From: Gammaproteobacteria bacterium
Lineage (GTDB): Bacteria > Pseudomonadota > Gammaproteobacteria > UBA4575
Assembly: GCA_014075255.1 (NCBI GenBank)
Contig: CP046178.1
Coordinates: forward strand, 2,498,894 to 2,562,893
Length of the DNA: 64,000 bases
Direction of reading: 5' to 3'
In this document: in pieces, positions 8,181 through 15,247 of the stretch
Position numbering within the stretch: the stretch's first letter is position 1
Layout: every line of letters starts with the position of its first letter
Notes under the pieces: model-generated
Told to the model about the DNA's origin: nothing
What the model saw: only the letters and a program-made list of their open reading frames with translations
The model's database searches: none
Translations under genes and position numbers: made by a program

Positions 8181-9371
8181 ATGAACATACATGAGTACCA
8201 AGCCAAAATTCTATTTGGTGAAAATGGAATTCCTATCTTATCCTCGCGAGTAATAAAGCATGATGATGATGTTCAGACAATTTGTGAATCAATCAAAGAT
8301 CAAGCCTGGATCGTGAAAGCGCAAGTTCATGCTGGTGGACGCGGTAAAGTGGGTGGTGTTGTCATTGTGAGAGATGCACGCCAACTGGAACCTACAGTCA
8401 CAAGCATGCTAGGGAAAGTTTTAGTTACCAAGCAAACCGATGAGCAAGGACTGCCTGTGAGCGCTGTACTTTTGGAAGAGCTTACGAGTATCGAGCGAGA
8501 AATTTACCTAGCGATGCTGGTTGATAGAGGCTCTAGGCAGATTGCAATCATTGCTTCAGCTGAAGGCGGTATGGATATTGAACAAGTAGCAGAGCAAACG
8601 CCTGAGAAAATTTTCACACATTATATTCATCCCTCTGTTGGGCTACAACCAAATCAAATACGCGATATTGGTTATGCATTGCACCTAGGGAAAAGTCAGA
8701 TAAAACAGTTACAAAAAATTCTACACAGTTTATTTGGATTGTTTATAGAACATGATTGCAGCCTTGTTGAGATTAATCCTCTAATTGTTAATGAAGAAGG
8801 CGATTTAATTGCCTTGGACGCAAAAATTAGTATTGATGATAACGCTCTTTACCGTCACCAAAAGTTACAGAGCTTTTATGATGCTTCGCAACAAAATCAA
8901 GCAGAAGCTACTGCAAAAAAACTGGGTTTAAATTACATAAAGCTAGATGGGAATATAGGTTGTATCGTTAATGGTGCCGGCTTAGCCATGGCGACCATGG
9001 ATTTGGTTAAACATCACGGTGGCGAGCCAGCGAATTTCCTTGATGTAGGTGGCGGTACAACGCAAGAAAAAGTTGCCGAAGCATTTAAGCTTGTTTCTAG
9101 TGATAAGTCGGTTCAATCAATATTTGTAAATATTTTTGGCGGTATTGTGCGTTGTGACTTGATCGCGCAAGGAATATTGGATGCCCAGAAAGAATTGGAT
9201 GAGAATGAAATATCTTTGAATACTCCAGTAGTTGTTTTGTTGCAAGGAACCAATGCAGAAGAAGGTAAAAAATTACTCGAAGAAAAATCATCTAATGTTA
9301 TTCCTGTCGATAATCTTACCGAAGGTGCTCAGCAAGCTATTGCGCTTGCAACAAGTGCATCGGAAGCTTAA
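8181..9371 (+). CDS. sucC: Succinyl-CoA synthetase (ADP/GDP-forming) beta subunit
   Basis: 396 residues, the usual SucC length. The N-terminal ATP-grasp region begins NIHEYQAK and carries VHAGGRGKVGGV and EINPLIV; the C-terminal CoA-ligase domain carries the glycine-rich DVGGGTTQEKV and NIFGGIVRCD. With SucD it makes ATP or GTP from succinyl-CoA in the TCA cycle. The SucD partner follows 12 bases later. Malate-CoA ligase MtkA is a close relative, but no serine-cycle genes are present, so SucC is preferred. The other TCA genes (sucAB, sdh) are not adjacent; sucCD beside pilSR is, as I recall, also seen in Xanthomonadaceae. Confidence 0.93.
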   Translation: MNIHEYQAKILFGENGIPILSSRVIKHDDDVQTICESIKDQAWIVKAQVHAGGRGKVGGVVIVRDARQLEPTVTSMLGKVLVTKQTDEQGLPVSAVLLEELTSIEREIYLAMLVDRGSRQIAIIASAEGGMDIEQVAEQTPEKIFTHYIHPSVGLQPNQIRDIGYALHLGKSQIKQLQKILHSLFGLFIEHDCSLVEINPLIVNEEGDLIALDAKISIDDNALYRHQKLQSFYDASQQNQAEATAKKLGLNYIKLDGNIGCIVNGAGLAMATMDLVKHHGGEPANFLDVGGGTTQEKVAEAFKLVSSDKSVQSIFVNIFGGIVRCDLIAQGILDAQKELDENEISLNTPVVVLLQGTNAEEGKKLLEEKSSNVIPVDNLTEGAQQAIALATSASEA

Positions 9372-9383
9372 ATATAAAAGAAT

Positions 9384-10256
9384 GTGAGCATACTTGTAAA
9401 TAAACATACCAAGGTGTTGTGTCAAGGGCTTACCGGTGCGCAAGGAAGCTTCCATACCAAACAAGCTGTTGACTATGGTACTCAGGTTGTAGCAGGAGTT
9501 ACGCCAGGCAAGGGTGGCGCAATAGAATTAAATATACCAGTATACGACACAATCCGTTCAGCGCTTGCGGAACATGAAATCGATGCAAGCGTTATATATG
9601 TACCTGCAGCTTTTGCAGCGGACGCAATACTTGAAGCTATATTCGCTGAAATTAAACTAATTGTTTGTATAACCGAAGGTATAGCAGTTCTAGATATGGT
9701 AAAAGTTAATGCCGTGTTAAATGATAGTGATTCAATTTTAATTGGGCCAAACTGTCCAGGAATAATTACTCCCGGTGAGTGCAAAATAGGTATTATGCCT
9801 GGAGAAATACACAGGTCCGGCAACGTCGGCATTGTTTCTCGTTCAGGTACACTAACTTATGTTGCGGTTAATCAAACAACTCAACACGATTTGGGGCAGT
9901 CAACTTGTGTAGGTATAGGAGGTGATCCAATACATGGTTTGGATTTTATTGATTGCTTGCAAATGTTTGAAGAAGATAAAGACACTGATGGGATAATTAT
10001 GGTGGGCGAGATTGGTGGAATTGCAGAAGAAGAGGCGGCAGACTATATTCAACAAAATGTATCTAAGCCAGTAGTTGCATATGTCGCTGGCGTTACGGCG
10101 CCAACTGGAAAACGTATGGGGCATGCGGGCGCAATCATAAGCGGCGGGAAAGGGACTGCTGAGAAAAAGTACCAAGCGCTAGAAAATGCTGGCGTAGTTA
10201 CTGTGAGATCACCTGCTGAAATTGGTAAACGAATGAGTGAGCTTTTAAAGATATAG
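9384..10256 (+). CDS. sucD: Succinyl-CoA synthetase alpha subunit
   Basis: 290 residues with the Rossmann CoA-binding domain at the N terminus ([21 protein letters not shown]) and the flavodoxin-like ligase domain after it. The active-site phosphohistidine is in [13 protein letters not shown] near residue 247; [17 protein letters not shown] and GIGGDPI are typical of the family. The start is GTG at 9384, because the overlapping ATG at 9382 is out of frame. It forms the heteromer with SucC, 12 bases upstream, and is followed 19 bases later by nadE, so the three genes probably form one transcript. Confidence 0.94.
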   Translation: MSILVNKHTKVLCQGLTGAQGSFHTKQAVDYGTQVVAGVTPGKGGAIELNIPVYDTIRSALAEHEIDASVIYVPAAFAADAILEAIFAEIKLIVCITEGIAVLDMVKVNAVLNDSDSILIGPNCPGIITPGECKIGIMPGEIHRSGNVGIVSRSGTLTYVAVNQTTQHDLGQSTCVGIGGDPIHGLDFIDCLQMFEEDKDTDGIIMVGEIGGIAEEEAADYIQQNVSKPVVAYVAGVTAPTGKRMGHAGAIISGGKGTAEKKYQALENAGVVTVRSPAEIGKRMSELLKI

Positions 10257-10275
10257 TTTAAATTTATTTATCGAA

Positions 10276-11916
10276 ATGAAAATTACTATGGACAGTGTGT
10301 TAAAAATTTCATTAGCGCAAATTAATTTTTTGGTAGGTGATGTAGAAGGTAATGCGCAACTTATTATTGCAGCTGCTATACAGGCGCGTGACGAGAACTC
10401 AGCTGATATCATAGTTTTTTCAGAGTTATCCATTACAGGCTATCCACTAGAAGATCTTCTGTTTAGGCCGTCTTTGTTGGCGCGTGTGCAAACTGCAATT
10501 AATAAAATTCAAAAAGAAATTAAAAATATTTACATATTGCTTGGATCGCCAACCCAGGAAAAAGGTCAACTCTTTAATTCAGCATTGCTTGTTTATAACG
10601 GCGAGGTTATCGCTATCTACCATAAGCATCAATTGCCAAATTATGAAGTGTTTGATGAAAAACGTTACTTCAATCAAGGCAATGCTGCATGTGTGGTTAA
10701 TATTAAAGGTGTGCAAGTTGGAATTACTATATGCGAAGACATATGGTACGAAGAGCCTATTAAAAAGAGCAAAGAAGCAGGGGCTGAGATAGTTATAAAT
10801 CTTAATGCAAGTCCATATCAATTTAATAAGACCAAACAGCGTTTAGATATATTGCGGCAACGAATAACTGAGCAGAAAATCCCAATTATTTATATAAATC
10901 AAATTGGCGGACAAGATGAATTGGTATTTGATGGAGAATCTTTATGTTTAGATAAAGATGGTGAGGTTTGTTTGCAGGGTCCTGCGTTTGAGACTGGTAT
11001 ATTCAATGTGCAATATTCAAAAGCAAAGCAAGACTTAATTAAAAGTCAAAACATACATTCACAATTAGCTAAACACGCTTCTATATATCGAGCACTGGTT
11101 TTAGGTGTAAAAGATTATGTGATAAAAAATAAATTTAAAAATATTGTATTGGGTTTGTCAGGTGGAATCGATTCTGCTTTGACCCTCGCCATTGCGGTAG
11201 ATGCCTTGGAGTCAGAAAATGTGCACGCAGTTATGATGCCATTTCGTTATACATCTGATATTAGTATTGAGGATGCGCGACAACTTGCTAATTCATTGAG
11301 TGTAAAGTTAGATGAGATTCCTATTGAGAGTTCATTCAACACCATAACAAAAAGTCTAGAGCAAGTGTTTGATGGATTGGAGACAGATGTTACCGAAGAG
11401 AATATTCAGTCTCGCATTCGGGGTGTGTTGTTGATGGCTATATCCAATAAGACTGGAAGCATGCTGCTGACAACAGGGAATAAAAGTGAAATGTCGGTAG
11501 GCTATGCAACCTTATATGGAGATATGGCAGGTGGCTTTGCGCCTCTTAAGGATGTGTCAAAAACATTAGTATACGAACTTGCTAACTATAGGAACAGTAT
11601 AAAGCGTGTTATTCCAGAGCGTGTAATAACTCGTGCACCATCTGCTGAGCTAGCTCCAGATCAAGTCGATCAAGATAGTTTGCCCGCTTATGAAGTATTA
11701 GATCCTATACTTGAGAAATTTGTAGAGCAGGACTACACAGTAGAACAAATTATAGCGGAAGGTTGTGATGAAGAAGTTGTTAGTCGTGTGGTGAAGATGG
11801 TGTTACGTAACGAATACAAGCGGCGTCAAGCTCCGCCTGGTGTAAAAATAACTTCACGTGCCTACGGTAAGGATCGTCGTTATCCAATTACTTCTGGCTT
11901 TTTAAAAAATCGCTAG
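10276..11916 (+). CDS. nadE: Glutamine-dependent NAD+ synthetase
   Basis: 546 residues with two domains. The N-terminal nitrilase-type glutaminase (about 9-260) has its triad visible: Glu50 (FSELSITGYP), Lys117 (YHKHQLPNY) and Cys153 (ITICEDIW). The C-terminal synthetase has the PP-loop LSGGIDSAL and the ATP-binding TTGNKSEMSVGYATLYGDMAGG. It amidates nicotinic acid adenine dinucleotide with ammonia from glutamine, the last step of NAD synthesis. A second ATG four codons in (10288) is an equally possible start; neither has a good ribosome site. The stop is 8 bases from the convergent bamD stop, with no visible terminator between. Confidence 0.95.
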   Translation: MKITMDSVLKISLAQINFLVGDVEGNAQLIIAAAIQARDENSADIIVFSELSITGYPLEDLLFRPSLLARVQTAINKIQKEIKNIYILLGSPTQEKGQLFNSALLVYNGEVIAIYHKHQLPNYEVFDEKRYFNQGNAACVVNIKGVQVGITICEDIWYEEPIKKSKEAGAEIVINLNASPYQFNKTKQRLDILRQRITEQKIPIIYINQIGGQDELVFDGESLCLDKDGEVCLQGPAFETGIFNVQYSKAKQDLIKSQNIHSQLAKHASIYRALVLGVKDYVIKNKFKNIVLGLSGGIDSALTLAIAVDALESENVHAVMMPFRYTSDISIEDARQLANSLSVKLDEIPIESSFNTITKSLEQVFDGLETDVTEENIQSRIRGVLLMAISNKTGSMLLTTGNKSEMSVGYATLYGDMAGGFAPLKDVSKTLVYELANYRNSIKRVIPERVITRAPSAELAPDQVDQDSLPAYEVLDPILEKFVEQDYTVEQIIAEGCDEEVVSRVVKMVLRNEYKRRQAPPGVKITSRAYGKDRRYPITSGFLKNR

Positions 11917-11924
11917 AGTTCGTT

Positions 11925-12821
11925 TTAATTACAATAATAGGTTCTTAAACGCAACTTTTCTAAAGCTTTCCCCCATAAACTTTCAGCACAACTTTTATTC
12001 GCAAATTTTTCGTCGATAACACCATCTTTCCCAGTTTGATAATTTTGTGCGTATACTCGATGTGTATCATAAGCTAGATCATTTAATTCAAGTGCCAGGT
12101 AGGCTTGCTCGAGTATATAAACTGCTTCTGGCATAATCTCAGCACCCTGGTAATTTTCCATTATGTATTTTGCGCGATTGGCAGAAGCCACATAGGCTCC
12201 ACGTTGCATATAAAACTTGGCTACTTTTAGCTCATATTCTGCTAGTTCGTTTCGTAAATAGATCATCCGATACTTTGCGTCTTCGGCGTATTCACTATCA
12301 GGATATTTTTCTATAAGTAGTTTAAAGATATCAAATGCTTCACGTACGTAGGTTGGATCATTATTTGAGGGGTCGCGCTTAACTATAACGTGAATTAAAC
12401 TTTTTCCTTTATCAAAAGTAGTTAGCCCTTTCATGTAGTACGCATAATCAATGCTTGGGTGCTGAGGATTTAATTTAATAAAGCGGTTAATTGTAGCGAG
12501 TGCACGATCAGGTTTGTTTGCCGCATGATATGCATATGCAAGTTCCAGCAACCCTTGTTGCGCATAGCGGCCAAACGGGTAACGGGTTTCTAATAGCTGG
12601 TATTGTTCAACAGCAACGTCAATTTCTCTATTTACTAGCGCTTTATTTGCAGCATTATAAATTTTAGCCGCAGATTCATCTGCAGCTATTTCTGAATCTT
12701 TTTCTTCGTCATCTTTACCAAATGGCCACAAAGATGAGCAGCCGCTGATAGATGCGATAAGTATTAGCATTAATAAGACCTGCCAAATGGATCTTTGAGG
12801 AGTAAATGTATAGTCTTTCAT
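11925..12821 (-). CDS. bamD: Outer-membrane assembly lipoprotein BamD
   Basis: 298 residues. The signal sequence (about 12-28) ends in the lipobox ISGC, giving a lipid-anchored Cys; a charged linker follows, then TPR repeats such as YPFGRYAQQGLLELAYAYH and PDSEYAEDAKYRM. BamD is the essential TPR scaffold of the BAM complex that inserts beta-barrel proteins. Its bamC partner is at 27374. bamD is divergent from rluD, as in E. coli. Somewhat longer than the E. coli protein (245), mostly through the linker and C terminus. Confidence 0.93.
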   Translation of the reverse strand: MKDYTFTPQRSIWQVLLMLILIASISGCSSLWPFGKDDEEKDSEIAADESAAKIYNAANKALVNREIDVAVEQYQLLETRYPFGRYAQQGLLELAYAYHAANKPDRALATINRFIKLNPQHPSIDYAYYMKGLTTFDKGKSLIHVIVKRDPSNNDPTYVREAFDIFKLLIEKYPDSEYAEDAKYRMIYLRNELAEYELKVAKFYMQRGAYVASANRAKYIMENYQGAEIMPEAVYILEQAYLALELNDLAYDTHRVYAQNYQTGKDGVIDEKFANKSCAESLWGKALEKLRLRTYYCN

Positions 12822-12862
12822 GTGTTTTGGATTATAACCATATTTTTACTACAAATCCGTAC

Positions 12863-13819
12863 ATGATAGTGAACGAAAAAGAAATCTTTACTGCCGTTAT
12901 ACCCAATGATTATGCGGGTTTACGATTAGACCTCGCATTGGCGAAAATGTATCCAGATTTTTCTCGTGCGCGCTTACAAAAATGGATAAAAAATGGTGAT
13001 GCATTAATAAATGATCAAATAATGCGTCCTAAAGATATTGTGGCGGGTGGAGAGTCCGTGCTGCTTAATGTGAGTATTGTGGATGAAGTTTCTCTTGATC
13101 CTGAAGCTATAACGTTGAATATCGTATTTGAAGATGAATATCTAATGGTAATCAATAAACCTGCAGGGCTCATTGTTCATCCTGGTGCAGGTAATCCTTC
13201 GGGCACTATGGCAAATGCTTTGCTCCATCATATACCTGAATTACGTTCAGTCCCTAGGGTTGGTATTGTGCATCGTTTGGATAAAGATACGACAGGTTTA
13301 TTAGTGGTCGCTAAAGATCTTAAGTCTCATACACATCTTGTAGATCAACTACAGCAAAGAACCGTTTCCAGAAAATATATTGCGCTGGTGTATGGTGAAA
13401 TGATTTCAGGTGGAACAGTTGATGAACCTATTGGTAGGCATTCAGTCGACCGTAAACGTATGGCGGTAAAACCTTCGATGGGCAGGCCTGCGGTCACGCA
13501 TTATCGTGTGCGAAAAAAATATAATGGTTTTACTTTGCTGGACGTGAAATTAGAAACCGGCAGAACCCATCAGATACGTGTACACATGTCACATATAAAG
13601 TTTCCAATTATTGGTGATCTTGTGTACGGAAGAAAAATGAACGCTGGTAAAAATAGTATGTTACAGCTGCTATCTAATTTTCCTCGCCAAGCATTGCATG
13701 CAGCAGAATTATCTTTTGTGCATCCTAAAAAACAATCAGAAGTATCTTTTTCGGCTCCCATACCTACAGATTTTCAAGAATTGATTGAAGTTTTAGAGAG
13801 TAATTTAGATGAATCTTGA
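12863..13819 (+). CDS. rluD: 23S rRNA pseudouridine synthase RluD
   Basis: 318 residues from the ATG at 12863. The open frame extends back to 12806, but that would overlap the bamD start and adds residues unlike the family. An S4 RNA-binding domain is at about 15-75 (RLDLALAKMYPDFSRARLQKWI); the catalytic domain has the signature HRLDKDTTGLLVV with the nucleophilic Asp, and later GRTHQIRVH. The family makes pseudouridines 1911, 1915 and 1917 in helix 69 of 23S rRNA. Order bamD / rluD-pgeF-clpB matches E. coli, which supports RluD over RluC. Its last 11 bases overlap pgeF. Confidence 0.93.
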   Translation: MIVNEKEIFTAVIPNDYAGLRLDLALAKMYPDFSRARLQKWIKNGDALINDQIMRPKDIVAGGESVLLNVSIVDEVSLDPEAITLNIVFEDEYLMVINKPAGLIVHPGAGNPSGTMANALLHHIPELRSVPRVGIVHRLDKDTTGLLVVAKDLKSHTHLVDQLQQRTVSRKYIALVYGEMISGGTVDEPIGRHSVDRKRMAVKPSMGRPAVTHYRVRKKYNGFTLLDVKLETGRTHQIRVHMSHIKFPIIGDLVYGRKMNAGKNSMLQLLSNFPRQALHAAELSFVHPKKQSEVSFSAPIPTDFQELIEVLESNLDES

Positions 13820-14549
13820 ATATATAATTCCCAATTGGCCAGTGCCGGGAAATATTCGTTGTATAACCACTACCCGGAAGGGGGGATGCAGTCAGCAAGA
13901 ATATCGCTCGCTTAATATAGGTGATCATGTAAAAGATAATCAAGAAAGCGTTGTCAAAAACAGGCGGTTAATTAAACAAGACTTACAGCTTCCCAATGAA
14001 CCAGTGTGGCTTGATCAAGTGCATGGGTCATCCATTTTGACTTTGGGGGATAAAGCGCCAGCTGATAAAACTGCAGATGCAGCATACACAAATGTGAGGG
14101 GTGTGGTTTGCGCAGTACTTACTGCAGATTGCTTGCCTGTCGCTTTTTGTGATCAAGCTGGTGAGCATATTGCAGTTGCTCATGCAGGGTGGCGCGGTTT
14201 GGTGAATGGCATTCTTGAAAACACCTTGCGAGCAATACCTGTAACTAATGAAAAAATATTGTGCTGGTTAGGGCCTGCGATAGGTCCAAAAGTGTTTGAA
14301 GTGGGTGAAGAGGTGGTTGAGCAGTTTATAACAATAAATGAAAAACACCGAAATGCATTTGTAGAAAAAAGTAATGGAAAATATTTGGCAAATATTTATC
14401 AGCTTGCGATGAATATATTAACTAAACACAATGTGAAAAATGTCTATGGTGATGAGTATTGCACCTATACTGAAAGTGATGCATTTTATTCGTATCGAAG
14501 AGATGGTGAAACAGGAAGAATGGCGACGCTGATTTGGAAAAATGAATAA
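13809..14549 (+). CDS. pgeF: Purine nucleoside phosphorylase / laccase-domain protein (YfiH, PgeF family)
   Basis: 246 residues, full length for the family. The metal and active-site motifs are visible: DQVHGS (His), TADCLPVAFCD (Cys) and VAHAGWRGLVNGI (His). Members once called polyphenol oxidase act as cytosolic purine nucleoside phosphorylases/adenosine deaminases; the E. coli protein also helps peptidoglycan fidelity. It overlaps the rluD end by 11 bases, so the two are translationally coupled, as in E. coli. clpB follows only after a 700-base repeat-rich gap. Confidence 0.9.
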   Translation: MNLEYIIPNWPVPGNIRCITTTRKGGCSQQEYRSLNIGDHVKDNQESVVKNRRLIKQDLQLPNEPVWLDQVHGSSILTLGDKAPADKTADAAYTNVRGVVCAVLTADCLPVAFCDQAGEHIAVAHAGWRGLVNGILENTLRAIPVTNEKILCWLGPAIGPKVFEVGEEVVEQFITINEKHRNAFVEKSNGKYLANIYQLAMNILTKHNVKNVYGDEYCTYTESDAFYSYRRDGETGRMATLIWKNE

Positions 14550-14555
14550 TCGCTT

Positions 14556-14660
14556 CGACCGCCATGGATGGTGGAAGTGCAGAAATTGCAGGAGCAAATT
14601 TCTGTCGGCCAATAGTGAGCACATGGAAGTGCGAATATGAGTCGCAACATGGAAGTTACA
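14556..14660. repeat. Repeat-rich intergenic element after pgeF
   Basis: Begins with the short palindrome CCATGGATGG, then a near-perfect inverted repeat (14580-14604: CAGAAATTGC and GCAAATTTCTG around AGGA), then two copies of CATGGAAGT (14622-14630 and 14648-14656). The segment ATGGAAGTGCGAATATGA (14623-14640) returns inverted at 15102-15119. No coding frame is plausible here. It looks like part of a dispersed intergenic repeat; a small non-autonomous element is possible. Confidence 0.5.
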
Positions 14661-14683
14661 TCAGTTTAAATTCTTTTTTCCAA

Positions 14684-14713
14684 AATGTCTGCTTATGGCC
14701 AATAGCAGACGTT
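14684..14713. repeat. Dispersed palindromic repeat, copy 1
   Basis: Arms AATGTCTGCT and AGCAGACGTT around a 10-base loop TATGGCCAAT, with one G-T type mismatch. The same unit, with arms AATGTCCGCT / AGCGGACATT, occurs at 15029, 34177 and 34572, always between genes. Confidence 0.75.
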
Positions 14714-14722
14714 TAGCGCTAA

Positions 14723-15013
14723 TTAATTTAACCTGAAAAAAGCTACATAAAAAAGTATCAGCATTGCTATTGGCACTAGCTTTGTTATCCATAGACGCGA
14801 TTCCCAAAAGATACTAAGTATCCCTTCAACAAATATTTGCAAAAAAATATAAGCTGGTGCGAATAGCAAGAAATGAAGTCATGAACTATCTGAAGCTGAA
14901 TAAACATATAAATCTAACCAAAGCATTATTCCCAATAAAATAATAGTAAATGCCAGCGAAGAACACACTGCCCAAAGCGGTAATTTAAAATTATCTACTG
15001 TAGGTTTGCTCAT
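14723..15013 (-). pseudogene. Broken small membrane-protein gene (in-frame TGA)
   Basis: A 97-codon frame starts at the ATG at 15013 and ends with TAA at 14723, interrupted only by TGA at codon 45 (14879-14881). The first part, MSKPTVDNFKLPLWAVCSSL, leads into a membrane helix (AFTIILLGIMLWLDLYVY). After the TGA the frame continues with two more hydrophobic segments (HFLLFAPAYIFLQIFVEG and ITKLVPIAMLILFYVAFF) and ends RLN. Three coherent hydrophobic segments with one stop point to a recent nonsense mutation in a three-helix membrane protein. Palindromic repeats lie on both sides. I do not recognise the family; readthrough or a sequencing error is possible. Confidence 0.6.
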
Positions 15014-15028
15014 TTATTTAATATTCGA

Positions 15029-15060
15029 CAATGTCCGCTTTGGATCGATAGCGGACATTG
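15029..15060. repeat. Dispersed palindromic repeat, copy 2 (perfect stem)
   Basis: CAATGTCCGCT (15029-15039) and AGCGGACATTG (15050-15060) form an exact 11-bp stem with loop TTGGATCGAT. It lies 16 bases upstream of the broken membrane-protein gene and is one of the two perfect copies in the window. Confidence 0.8.
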
Positions 15061-15101
15061 TAAATTAAGTATTTAATCGGTTGCATCGTCCCTGATGGAC
15101 A

Positions 15102-15119
15102 TCATATTCGCATGTCCAT
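15102..15119. repeat. Inverted copy of the 14623-14640 segment
   Basis: The reverse complement matches ATGGAAGTGCGAATATGA at 14623-14640 in 16 of 18 positions. The pair brackets the broken gene and two palindromic repeats, about 460 bases apart. Confidence 0.5.
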
Positions 15120-15183
15120 ATTCTTATTATAGAATTCTCCCATTCTGCCGATGACTAATTATATAAGAATTCCGTTGTCAGGC

Positions 15184-15209
15184 CTTGAAATACAGGTAAT
15201 TGGCCTCAT
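15184..15209 (+). promoter_or_regulatory. Sigma-32 heat-shock promoter of clpB
   Basis: CTTGAAA (15184-15190), 13 bases, then CCTCAT (15204-15209) followed by TT. This matches the sigma-32 consensus CTTGAAA-N13-CCCCAT with one difference. It lies 38 bases before the clpB ATG. Confidence 0.85.
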
Positions 15210-15247
15210 TTTTGATGACATAGCCAAATTACTATGGAGATTTCAAT

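Noticed and set aside
9482-9832. 116-codon minus-strand frame inside sucD
   Set aside because: It is the antisense of a well-conserved sucD region; low-complexity Ser/Ala/Ile composition, no start signals.
8181-10256. Malate-CoA ligase (mtkA-mtkB) instead of sucC-sucD
   Set aside because: Lengths and motifs fit SucC/SucD as well or better, and no serine-cycle or malyl-CoA lyase gene is nearby.
12806-12862. Upstream start of rluD at 12806
   Set aside because: It would overlap the bamD start on the other strand, adds residues unlike the family and has no ribosome site; the ATG at 12863 is preferred.
14879-14881. TGA as selenocysteine or tryptophan in the small membrane-protein frame
   Set aside because: No clear SECIS-like stem directly follows, and TGA is used as an ordinary stop elsewhere (rluD), so a nonsense mutation is simpler.
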